Shown here piece after piece: positions 1 to 11,945 of a stretch of DNA of 64,000 nucleotides. Position 1 is the first letter of the stretch. Each line of letters begins with the position of its first letter. Source of the stretch: Patiria pectinifera (lineage: Eukaryota; Echinodermata; Asteroidea; Valvatida; Asterinidae); contig CM057140.1 in the NCBI GenBank assembly GCA_029964075.1, positions 6,218,643-6,282,642 on the forward strand. Reading direction: 5' to 3'. Below the pieces are notes generated by a model. It was not told where the DNA came from. It ran no database searches and saw nothing but the letters and a program-made list of their open reading frames with translations. The position numbers were made by a program, and so were the translations under genes.

Positions 1-1702
1 AAATTTCAGGAATATGCACCTTCAAGCTGCTCACAGACTAGACCAAACTTGGTATTATATTGTACATATGGCATGAATCTAATAAGTTTTGAATTTGATT
101 TTTTTTTAGAACTGTCAACGAAAAAAATCCATGTGTTACGTATGTGTAGCGCCAGATACGTTTACCTATGTTTGCCTTTCCTTTCGACACACGTGAAGGA
201 AGCTGACCTCAAACACCACACCAATCAACAGTGTGTTGGGTGATGACTGATCAAGTGGCGGAAGAAGTAGTTAAGGTCACACAGTTTGTCAAGGGAAGCC
301 TATTTCAACATGAGCGGGCCAGATACGTTACACCAGATACGTTACACCAGATACGTTACTGATTATGAATTCATCATGCAAATGTTATGCTGACGTCAAC
401 AAACATGGGCTACGTCATTGATTCCCACACTGTCTACACGTTTTAAAGTTTCTGAACACATTTAATTGTGATTCATAGAGCGCATGCTTGCCGAGAAGGA
501 TTGTTATGTTGAGCTGAATTTCTGTCGAATATTCTTACAGTTTAGAGTAGCATCATACAATGTTTGTTTTAATGGTAAAATATGTAACTTGTAGAATTTG
601 TAGAAAAAAGATTTTAGAAAGTGAGGGGTACCGTTGTAATTGCACAAAAACTTGATAACATGAAACCAGCATTGTTGGTTTACATAGAATATCTTAGTTT
701 ATTATGGTAACGTATCTGATCAGCCTAGTAACGTATCTGATCAGCTCGGTAACGTATCTGTTCAAATATCAATCTTTAATTTGCGAGCGTAGCTATTATG
801 ATACAATTAAATGTATTGTTCAGACATTATCTCTAAGCTACAGGGACACTTAAATGATGGTTTCGAGGGTTCGGGTGGTAGTGTAGGTGGGTTGGTTGGG
901 GTGAACTTAGGGGTGGGAGTTGGGGCAGCTCAACACACTTGGGAAAAGGAAATTCTGACCTCCATCCTGTGTGCCTAAATTTAATTTTAAATCATTTGGT
1001 CATAGTTGATCAGGATTGTTTGCCATGGGATGCACTAGTTGCATTTTAGTAAAGTCATTAATCGTGATTTGCATGCGCAAAACATATCACGCGAACAAAA
1101 CGTCACATGATTAATCCGTATAATTTATATTCCCCTGCTCTGACCCCCCAAAAATTAAATTAAAAAAAATAAAAAAAATATAACCTTAATAAGAGAACAA
1201 GATGATATTCTAAACGCAGGCGCGGATCCAAATCCACGGTCTCGATCCCCCCGTCATGCTCTGACCCCCTCCCCAAAAAAATCGCAACATTGGGATACAA
1301 AAAAAATATCTGAAAGGCCGACCCCCCTGCAACAATTTCTGGATCCGCCCTGCATTATGGTCCTTGAATTATATATTTCAGTAATTCTTTGTTTTTTTAA
1401 CGATTAATGATGTTTTTTGTTGACAAACAGAATCAACGAAACTTTTTATTTCAGTCTGCCTGTCACAATGTGTACCAATGAAATTCACATGTACTTAAAA
1501 TATCTACGGAATCTTATTTAAAGACATGAATTTTTTGAAGTGGACTTGCGGTAACGTATCTGGTAGATCGTTACACGACGTTTAGAAGACTTAACTTCAA
1601 GTAGTTTTTTCCCCCAAAAATAAAAACATTTGTTGAAAATCGCCTATGTTTTATTCCATGTGTTCATAAAATGCACATTATAACGTAAAGTGACAAAATT
1701 GG
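1..1702. other. Non-coding DNA with dispersed GGTAACGTATCTG motif
   Basis: No gene is recognised in this stretch. The motif GGTAACGTATCTG or a one-base variant occurs on the + strand at 706, 727, 748 and 1550. Its complement CAGATACGTTAC occurs three times at 14-bp spacing at 320, 334 and 348. The open frames here are short and have no recognisable domain. Function unknown. Confidence 0.6.
1216..1353. mobile_element. Short inverted-repeat element (MITE-like)
   Basis: The ends are imperfect inverted repeats: GCAGGCGCGGATCCA on the left, and on the right the complement of GCAGGGCGGATCCA. The interior of about 110 bp is C-rich and non-coding. Termini of the GCGGATCC type are common in non-autonomous DNA transposons of invertebrates. 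I could not see a convincing target-site duplication, so the superfamily is left open. Confidence 0.5.
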
Positions 1703-3387
1703 GTTCATTTCTGCTGTGTGAAACAATGCAAACTCGACTCTTATTGATTGTTTTTTTTTAATTGTCGGGCTCTGACTTTGTTCGTTTACAGGGTGTACAC
1801 ATTTTTATATTTTTACAACAACTTTGGTGTATGAAGTGCGTGGCGTTTTCAATAACATCATCATAATATGATTGATTACAGCAGCTGCTATAAAGTTTTG
1901 TGTAAGCGCTGCTTACTGCGTCATCCCGTATATGGTGTTTCAATTATAAATCTGATTTGCCAGATGTTACCAAAGCAGCTTGGCATTGTGGATCTTACTA
2001 TCCCAATCTCATGGGAAATATTTGTATAATTACCTGTTCATCGAAATGATAATGACTAATTATTAGTTGATGAAAAATAAATGCGAAATTGCAACATGCT
2101 AAGTGATAGATGTAGCAACTGAAATTATGTGCATAGCAAATCGAGACAGACAATGTATGTGCCTTGTTTTCACAATCTAAAAAAACACGATGTTTTCCAA
2201 TTTACCTGTCAAATACTGTCACTCAAATCCCTCTATTTTTAGTCTGTCTTTCACAATGTGTAGCTCCAAAATTCATATTGACTTAAGCCTCCCCATTTTT
2301 TGTTTCAAAGACAATTTTTCTATTAATAAAATAGTGGTAACGTATCTGTTAGGTTGTTAAAACACATTTTAGAAGGTTACATTTCAAGTATTTATGTAAA
2401 AAAATATGGTTTAGTTAAAAATCTGTACTGTTTTGTTCCATGTCCTGGAGCTATTAAACTTTACGATTTTGAGCAGATTTCATATATTCATTGTAGTTGA
2501 TATTTTGTAAAGTCCTAGTTCCAACTTGAACACTTTAACAAAGAATGAGCCAGCAATACCTTTGGGCTTGGGCTTTATAAATGATTTTTCATCAATAAAA
2601 ACTGTCTTTGTGTGTGTCTAGTATGTGTGGTTATTTTATGCACAAGCCTCGCCATTCAAACCGAACTGGTAAAAAATCTCTACGTAATAATTCTGATACG
2701 AAATGGAAGTCACAGACCATACATTATTATTTTAAAAGTCTTTGGAGAAAGGAAATTACTATAATAGAGATACTGTAAGTAAAACACATCCAAAGATGGA
2801 TTTCTATAAAATAAGCGACTTTTTCAAGGGAAAAAAATGTTCCAGAAAACTGAACCTGTCTTACCCCTCGATAAATTTTCCAAGAAATGAGATTCTTTAT
2901 AGGAAAAAAATCAGTGTAGCAGTGTTACATGTAGCCCTTTTTGTCTTAATCAACATTCCATTCATTGCTTAATAATCGTCTTCACGATGGTAAAGACTGA
3001 GGATTCGGTAGTCATTAGCAAACATGATGACTGCGGTTTGAAGGTTAGAAGTTTGCCAACTTGGTTTTAGATAACTCCAAACTTGGTGTGACAAAAGGCT
3101 AGGAATATATCAACAGATGATAATACTTTGAACTGCATTTCATCGTTTTATTAATTAACATGTCAGAAGTTTCTGAAAATAAATGATACATCTTTCCATT
3201 TGTTTACCACGTACCTTGCTATACAAAAGTTCAGTCGTCAGGTTTCACTGAATCGTGGAGGTAGATGAAGCTAGCTGAATCCAGTTTGATTTCGTGCCGT
3301 GCACACGAGGTTAAGGGAAATCAGCATTGGCGAAACTCTACGCATGCGTGTATGAATTTTCATTGATGAATTCTTTGTGAACTGGGG

Positions 3388-4811
3388 TATTGCGCATGCG
3401 TGGGCCGCTGGGCGGTGGCGCACCGTCACATATTGCTTGACTATTCTGCCAAACCCAGGCCGGTGTTGCATAATGATGTATACTGGCTATACCAACGAAA
3501 TGAAACCTTATTAATTGAAGGACATCGGCGTAGGAACCCGGTACAGTACACAAACGATCTGCAAGCCGGACCATGTCACAGATGTTTTCTATTTGTATCT
3601 ACCCTGATCCAGATTCAAGATCTAGCACATCACTTCTTTGAAAACATATTTGCCAGAAATACAAGTTCAAAGACCAGTTCAGAGCTGGGGCCCCTTCATT
3701 TCTACTAAACCCCAAATCGTGATTTGGCCGGCGCATAGGAAATGTTTGGCCTATTCACTGGTCGGCCCCACAACCCGACCACTCTCTGTTATTGTTCTGA
3801 TAAATCTTTCTTTTTTTGTGGACAATACTTCTCCGCGGGTTTTCTCCTAAACGGTTCATGATATGAACTGTAACTTTCAACATATATCGACCCTCATCTT
3901 TAGTGGTGCGTATTACTCTGACGTTATGATGACGTCATTTTTCATCTATAACTCTTGAACAAAACGATCAATTGTTTTCCAACCTTGTAATCAGACAGAC
4001 CATTAATTGATGAACATTTTTTGTTTTGTACGTTAACTCGCTTGACCTTTACTTCTGAGTCTACCGGAAGGTCAATGTTAGATCTATTCAAAACGAAGAC
4101 TTTAGCCTGAAATCAAATAAAGCAACAATTCCTCCAAACTGTTTACGGTATGATCATAAAACATTGTGTGAACTTGTACCATGTAACGAAGATGCTATTA
4201 ATTTTGTTACGTCATCATGACGTCATCAGGCATCAAATTACAAGCAAGGGCAAATTTTGACAAAATAGTTTGCGCTATATCTGTTAAACTTTCGTGTTCG
4301 TTTTTTTTGTGAGGTTGTAGACTATGCCGTGAGATACATTTCTTGTTCCCGGACACAAAACCGCATGACCTTCACTTCCGGTGTTACCGGAAGTGCAATA
4401 TAAAAACCGAATATAACTCAAAAGCAGAAGCATTTTACAACACACATACAAATAAGGAAAGCGGCACATAAAATAGTGTTTGCTTTCTTTAATTTGAAAA
4501 CCATCTGTTTAAATTTTACCAAATCGCCCCTTGATATTCTTTGATTAACCACATACAACTTGGAAGGTTTCAAAATCATGACGTCATCAGACCGGAAGTT
4601 ACTTCTATGAGAATTTGAAACGACCATATTTTAAATTTAATTCTATCAATTGATCCATGCCGATCTTAGCTCAAATAAGACGTCCCGTTACAATGTTCAC
4701 CTTTGCTTCCAATTACTGTGTCGTCATGAAACCGGAAGGTGGGTGTTATGAATACATACATTATTTTATTTCACAATGAACATCACTTCCTGTTTTTGAA
4801 TAATGACGTCA
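3388..4811. promoter_or_regulatory. Block dense in CRE and ETS core motifs
   Basis: The palindromic CRE core TGACGTCA occurs at 3930, 4218, 4579 and 4804. The ETS core ACCGGAAG occurs at 4063, 4386, 4591 and 4731. A GCGCATGCGT motif resembling an NRF1 site lies near 3390. Most are preserved in the sister copies at about 8-9 kb and 12.3-13.8 kb. The motif matches are direct observations; any promoter or enhancer activity is inferred only. Confidence 0.35.
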
Positions 4812-5045
4812 CCAACCAAAAAATAACTTGCATATGTACAAAGAATGTTTACTGAAATTGATCACACCGTTAAAGATGTATTTTTTTACAAAAATAATTG
4901 ATTGTACTGGAAATGTTTTTATTTCGAAATCCCTCGTTCTTACATAAACATATTCATAAGTTAAAGGAAACAAGCAGTGGAAATTCAGCTTATCTTGTTT
5001 TCATGCACATTACTATGTGTCGCAACAATACATACAAGATCTTAA

Positions 5046-5567
5046 AGGGAAGATACAACATTTGCATACATCAAAAAAGGAAATGATCAAATTATCGCGA
5101 AAAACCTAACTGGATTGTTAGGAAATGACAGTCTAATTCTGCTGGTAAAATCGTGGCTCCTGGTGTGCTGACATTTTCAAGAAAACTTGTATTTTTCCAA
5201 CGCTGATCGGCCGACCAGCGTTGGAGGAAACTAGCTTTTTTTCAAAAACTGCTCCTATTTTTTTCAAATGTATTTATTTTGCATTTTCTTTTCGGTTGAT
5301 TACACACCCGGTAAGGGGTACAAGCCTGCTAGACTGATTCTCTGACCTTACAATTCACCCAGTCTATATCTTGCTCTGTTTTATCTTCAGTGGGTTTAGG
5401 AAACCAGACTACAAGAACATGATTGTTTTTTTTTTTTTTGGTTTTCCAGCATCTACAAGCCCAAAACGTGAAACAAGTCAGTTTAACAATATTTGCTATA
5501 ACACACTAATCCTATAAATCAATTTATTTCTGAAAATTGCAGCAAAAGCAAATGTTGTACATTCCTT
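5046..5567. mobile_element. TTAA-flanked MITE inserted in copy A
   Basis: The 522-bp insertion is flanked by TTAA at 5042-5045 and 5568-5571. Its ends are imperfect inverted repeats sharing ACAACATTTGC. Copies B (TTAA at 9097) and C (TTAA at 14009) have the uninterrupted empty site GATCTTAATACTTG. TTAA target duplication is typical of piggyBac-type transposons. No transposase is present, so it is non-autonomous. A 28-bp near-palindrome lies inside at 5197-5224. Confidence 0.85.
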
Positions 5568-7690
5568 TTAATACTTGTTTTCATTGGAAGTGACAAGAAA
5601 GTGGTAGTTTTTCAATCATTAGTAAATCCTTTCATCCATACATAAGTGGGCGCTATTTTGCTATTTGTCACACAAGGTACTCCTTGCCAAAGATGCGTTA
5701 TGAACAGTACAAAATTAGTCCTTAAAAATTACCCACAAAAAAGTTTTGAAGAAATATTTGCCACTACGATTGTCCAAATAAGCTGTTTTACATGATAAAC
5801 AATAAAAGTGGAATTTACTCCAAGAAAATGAACAAAACTTTGATATATATTTGTATACACAAAGCTGTGGAGACACTACGGTTCTGCCTTGAATGACATC
5901 ACGCTTTGGCTCATGAATATGGACATTTTCATTAAGCATAAAAACTTAAATGTTGACATTTCTCTCTTTTTCTGCTACAAAGGAGGTAAAAACTTCATAG
6001 TTACATGGCAAGAAAGCTGTTTTAAATGTATTTAAGTCATATATAGCTTATTACATATTCCCTTTAACTGGACAGTGTTTCATAAAATAGTTGTCTACCC
6101 GACCACTCTGCGTTTGTAACAACAAACGCGAACCTCTAGTTAAACTTGCAACAAACTTTAACTTGATTGTTATTTTTCAGAGAAGGCATAAATTAGTTCA
6201 TTTCTGCTGTGTGAAACAATGCAAACTCGACTCTTATTGGTTGTTTTTTAAATGTTGGGTTCTGACTTTGTTCGTTTACAGGGTAAACACATTTTTATAT
6301 TTTGACAACAACTTTGGAGTATGAAGCGCGTGGCGTTTTCAATAACATCATCATAATATGATTGATTACAGCAGCTGCTATAAAGTTTTGTGTAAGTGCT
6401 GCTTACTGCGTCATCCCGTATATGGTGTTTTAATTATAAAACTGATTTGCCAGATGTTACCAAAGCAGCTTGGCATTGTGGATCTTACTATCCCAATCTC
6501 ATGGGAAATATTTGTATAATTACCTGTTCATCGAAATGATAATGACTAGTTATTAGTTTATGACAAATTAATGCGAAATTGCAACATGCTAAGTGATAGA
6601 TGTAGCAACTGAAATTATGTGCATAGCAAATCGAGACAGACAATTTATGTGCCTTGTTTTCACAATCTAAAAAACACACACGATGTTTTCCAATGTACCT
6701 GTCACTGTCACTCAAATCCCTCTATTTTTAGTCTGTCTTTCACAATGTGTAGCTCCAAAATTCATATTGACTTAAGCCTCCCCAGTTTTTGTTTCAAAGA
6801 CAACTTTTCTATTAATAAAATAGTGGAAACGTATCTGTTAGGTTGTTAAAACACGTTTTAGAAGGTTACATTTCAAGTATTTATGTAAAAAAATATGGTT
6901 TAGTTAAAAATCTGTACTGTTTTGTTCCATGTCCTGGAGCTATTAAACTTTACGATTTTGAGCAGATTTCATATATTCATTAAAGTTGATATTTTCTAAA
7001 GTCCTAGTTCCAACTTGAACACTTTAACGAAGAATGAGCCAGCAATGGCTTTGGGCTTTGGCTTTATAAATGATTTTTCATCAATAAAAACTGTCTTCGT
7101 GTGTGTCTAGTATGTGTGGTTATTTTATGCACAAGCCTCGCCATTCAAACCGAACTGGTAAAAAATCTCTAGTTTATAATTCTGATACGAAATGGAAGTC
7201 ACAGACCATACATTATTATTTTAAAAGTCTTGGGAGAAAGGAAATTACTATAATAGACATACTGTATGTAAAACACATCCAAAGATGGATTTCTTTAAAA
7301 TAAGCGACTTTTCTAGGGAAAAAAATGTTCCGGAAAACTGAACCTGTCTCATCCCTCGATAAATTTTCCAAGGAATGAGATTCTTTAAAGGAAAAAAATC
7401 AGTGTAGCAGTGTTACATGTGGCCCTTTTTGTCTTAATCAACATTTCATTCATTGCTTAATAATCGTCTTCACGATGGTAAAGACTGAGGATTCGCTAGT
7501 CATTGGCAAACATGATGACTGCGGTTTGAAGGTTAGAAGTTTGCCAACTTGGTTTGAGATAACTCCAAACTTGGTGTGACAAAAGGCTAGGAATATATCA
7601 ACAGATGATAATACTTTGAACTGCATTTCATCGTTTTATTAATTAACGTGTCAGAAGTTTCTTAAAATAAATGATACATCTTCCCATTTG

Positions 7691-7800
7691 TTAATAATAA
7701 TAATTATAAATAATAATAATAATAATAATGAACTGTTTTTAAATAACGCAAAATTACAATGAAGTCTCAAAGCGCTTGTGGAAAGTTAAATAGTGAAACC
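7691..7800 (-). mobile_element. SINE-type 3' tail fragment
   Basis: Read on the minus strand, the insertion runs AAGCGCTTTGAGA, then a short AT-rich stretch, then a TTATTATT tail. The AGCGCTTTGAGA plus trinucleotide-tail arrangement is familiar from the 3' ends of tRNA-derived SINEs and their partner LINEs. It is absent from copies A and C at the same position, so it inserted after the tandem duplication. It is 5'-truncated and no RNA polymerase III box is visible. Confidence 0.5.
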
Positions 7801-10509
7801 ACGTATCTTGCTATACAAAAGTTCAGTCGTCAGGTTTCATTGAATCGTGAAGGTAGATGAAGCTAGCTTTGAATCCAGTTTGATTTCGTACCGTGCACAC
7901 GAGGTTAAGGGAAATCAGCATGGGCGACATTCTACGCATGCGTGTATGAATTTTCATTGATAAATTCTTTGTGAACCGGGGTATTGCGCATGCGTGGGCC
8001 GCTGGGCGGTGGCGCACCGTCACATATTGCTTGACTATTCTGGCAAACCCAGGCCGGTGTTGCATAATGATTTATACTGGCTATACCAACGAAATGGAAC
8101 CTTATCAGTTGAAGGACATCGGCGTAAGAACCCGGTACAGTACACACAAACGATCTGCAAGCCGGACCATGTCACAGATGTTTTCTTTTTGTATCTACAC
8201 TGATCCAGATTCAAGATCTAGCACATCACTTCTTCGAAAACATATTTGCCAGAAATACAAGATCAAAGGCCGGTTTAGTGCTGGGGCCCCTTCATTTCTA
8301 CTAATTCTTTTATTGACAAAATAGTTTGCGCTATATCTACTAAACTTTCGTGTTCGTTTTTTCGTGAGGTTGTAGACTATGCCGTGAGAAACATTTCTCG
8401 TTCCCGGACACAAAACCCCATGACCTTCACTTCCGGTGTTACCAGAAGTGCAATATAAAAACCGAAAATAACTCAAAAGCAGTAGCATTTTACTACACAC
8501 ATACAAATTAGGAAAGTGGCACATAAAAAAGTGTTTGCTTTCTTTTAATTGAAAACCATCTGTTCAAATTTTACCAAATCGCCCCTTGATATTCTTTGAT
8601 TAACCACATACAACTTGGAAGGTTTCAAATTAATGACGTCATCAGACCGGAAGTTACTTCTATGAGAGTTTGAAACGACCATATTTTAAATTTAATTCTA
8701 TCAACTGATCCATGCCGATCTTAGCTCAAATAAGATATCCCGTTACAATGTTCACCTTTGCTTCCAAATACTGTGTCGTCATGAAACCGGAAGGTGGGTG
8801 TTATGAATACATACGTTATGTTATTTCACAATGAACATCACTTCCTGTTGTTGGATAATGACGTCACCAACCAAGAAATAACTTGCATGTGTACAAAGAA
8901 TGTTTACTGAAATTGATCAGATCGTTACAGATGAATTTTTTTACAAAAATAATTGATTGTACTGGAAATGATTTTAGTTCAAAATCCCTTGTTCTTACAT
9001 AAAAATAGTCATAACTTGAAGGAAACATGCAGTGGAAATTCAGCTCATCTTGTTTTCATGCACATTACTATGTGTCGCAACAATACATACCAGATCTTAA
9101 TACTTGTTTTTATTGGAAATGACAAGAAAGTGGTAGTTTTTCAATCATTAGTAAATCCTTTCATCAGTAAATAAGAGGACGCTATTTTGCTTTTTTGTCA
9201 CACAAGGTACTCCTTGCCAAAGGTGCGTTATGAACAGTACAAAAATTAGTCCTTCAAAATTACCCACAAAAAAAGCTTTGAAGAAATATTTGCCACTACG
9301 ATTGTCCAAATCAGCTGTTTTACATGATAAACAATAAAAAGTGGAATTTACTCCAAGAAAATGAACAAAATTTGATATATATTTGTATACACAAAGCTAT
9401 GGAGACACTACGGTTCTGCCTTGAATGACATAACGCTTTGGCTCATGAATATGGACATTTTCTTTAAGGATAAAAACTTAAATGTTGACATTTCTCTCTT
9501 TTACAGCTACAAAGGAGGTGGAAACTTCATAGTTACATTGCAAGAAAGATGTTTTAAATGTATTTAAGTCATATAAAGCTTATTACATGTTCCCTTTAAC
9601 TGGACAGTGTTTCATAAAATAGTTGTCTACCCGACCACTCTGCGTTTGTAACAACAGACGCGAACCTCTTTTTAAACTTGCGACAAACTTTAACTTGATT
9701 GTTATTATTCAGAGATGGCAGAAATTAGTCCATTCTTCCAGAAGAAGCATTAGGCTATGCCCATACGGGTGATTATTGAAAACAACATGGTCAGTAAAAA
9801 CCGATTGGCCAGAGTTTTATATGGAAGTCGGCCTAGTGGCCCAAGTGCCATTTTGTTACATTTTTTCAGAAGCATTCAAAGTAACAAAACATAAGTGGGA
9901 GAAAAACACCTTCCTTCATATTATTAACTGCACCACAAATTTGAGCTTAAATATTTGTTAATCAAAAACAGCTTCATCGTGTGTACTTTACGAAAAGTTA
10001 AATCCACAAACGTGCGAATGCAAGGTGAAATAACTATTGACGTTCTAAAAAAAAAAAGATCTGATGTGATATAGAAACTAATGACTATGACTAAGAAACA
10101 CATAAATCTCATATTGGGTATACACGTCTCTAAGTCATAGATGCAATTTGTATAATTATATGTTTGAGTACTATCAGGTTGACATTTCATTGGTTTTTTA
10201 TCGGTTTGTTTTGCGAAGACTAATTTTTTTGTTCTGCGGAAAAGAAATTGTATGAATGTTCAATCAACCAACCATGAGATAATAAACTGACTTGTATGGG
10301 TTGTGGTTTTTCGTTGACTGAATTGAGTGGCGATTACTTATCAAAAATGAGTACAAAAATTGTATGAGTACACGTATTTCTGAATATTCAAAACACTCTA
10401 TAAAAAGGATGACTAATCACCAAACAACTGGACATAATATTTTGTCCAGATTTTATTTTAACATAAACCCTGTGAAGTGTTGCATATTTCCAGAGTGATT
10501 CAGTCATCG

Positions 10510-11945
10510 GATTTCTGTTGACAAGTAAATTAGAGCTTACTTTGATCATAGCTCAATGCTTTGATTCACCTTCTCACTATAAGGGAAGAAATTCTGTTGA
10601 CAATTTAAAGCTTATTTTAATCGGCGCTCTTCATAAACGGTGGATTTAAAATGTTGACCATTTAGAGCTTAATTTCTTTGATTCACCCTCTCAACAAAGG
10701 GACGGATTTCAATTTAACGTTGAGAGCTTACTTTGATTCGCCCTCTCAATATTAGGGTCGATTTCTGTTGCCAATTTAGAGCACTCTGAATAATAAGGTG
10801 CGGATTTCTGTGGACAACTTGGAGGTTAAATTCACCGTCCCATTTAAGGTGGCGGATTTTTGATGACAGTTTAACTTAGGAGTATACTTTGATTCGCCCT
10901 CCAAAAAATTGGGGGCGGAATTTTAAAGTTAGGGGGCCTATATTGATTCACCCTCACAATAAGGGAACATATTTAATTCATGTGATATTTTGATTCCCCC
11001 TCCGAATATGGGATTCTGTAGACAATTTAGAACTTAATTCGATTAGCCTTCTTAATAAGGGGGGGGGATTTCTGATGATAATTTAAAGCTCGACTTTGAT
11101 TCGCCCTTCCAATAAAGGTGCGAATTTCTGTTGACAATATGAAGCTCATTTTGACTCGCCCTCCCAATAATTAGGGACGAGTTTCTGAGTGTTGACAATT
11201 TAAAGCTCACTTTGACTCGCCCTCCCCCCCCCCCAATAAGGGGGCGAGTTTCTGTTGACAATTTAAAGCTCACTTTGATTCGCCATCCCAATAAGGGGGC
11301 TAGTTTCTGTTGACAATAAAGCTTGCTAGCTTGTTGACAATTAAAAGCACACTTCGACTCGCCCTCCTAATAAGGGGGCGAGTTTCTGTTGACAATTTAA
11401 AGCTCTCTTTGATTCGCCCTCCCAATAAAGGGGACAAGGTTCTGTTGACAAATTAAAGCTGTCTTTGTTTCGCCCTCCCAATATAAGGGGCGAGTTTCTG
11501 TTGACAATAAAGCTTGCTAGCTTGTTGACAATTAAAAGCACACTTCGACTCGCCCTCCTAATAAAGGGGCGAGTTTCTGTTGACAATTTAAAGCTCACTT
11601 TGATTCGCCCTCCCAATAAAGGGGGCAAGGTTCTGTTGACAATTTAAAGCTCTCTTTGATTCTCCCTCCCAATAAGGGGCGAGTTTCTGTTGACAATAAA
11701 GTTCACTATAGCTTGTTGACAATTTAAAGCACACTTCGACTCGCGACTCGACCTCCTTATGAGAGGCGAGTTTCCGTTGACAATTTAAAGCTCACATTGA
11801 TTCGCCCTCCCAATAAAGGGGGCGAGTTTCTAGTGACAATTTGAAGCTCTCTTTGACTTGCCCTCCCAGTAAGAGGGCGAATTTTTGTTGACCAGTTAAA
11901 GCTCAATTTGACTCGCCCTCCCAATAAGGGGGCAAGTTTCTGTTG
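10510..11945 (+). repeat. Minisatellite of about 55 bp, forward orientation
   Basis: Each unit contains GTTGACAATTTAAAGCTC, then a TTTGATTCGCCCTCCCAAT block, then GGGGGCGAGTTTCT. Units are diverged before about 11050 and regular after it. Some half-units with CTTGCTAGCTTGTTGACA are interspersed. Frames through it are open only because of unit composition. Confidence 0.9.

Larger units (their letters stand above)
1703..6195. repeat. Large tandem repeat, copy A
   Basis: This segment matches 6196-9732 (copy B) almost base for base from GTTCATTTCTGCTG onward. The junction between A and B lies at 6190-6196, where the A sequence stops and the unit restarts. Part of it matches copy C from 11946. 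It contains no credible gene. Open frames shared between copies begin with GTG or TTG and carry frame-breaking differences. Copy A alone contains the insertion at 5046-5567. Confidence 0.85.
6196..11945. repeat. Large tandem repeat, copy B (longest unit)
   Basis: 6196-9732 matches copy A and 9733-11945 matches copy C (14655 onward). Relative to A and C it lacks about 560 bp after 8304. It carries a private insertion of about 110 bp at 7691-7800. The end of the unit is the minisatellite at 10510-11945. No coding region is supported. Confidence 0.85.

Noticed and set aside
7971-8324. 117-codon frame conserved between copies B and C
   Set aside because: It starts with GTG, copy A lacks it, and the copies are recent duplicates, so shared reading frame is not evidence of selection.
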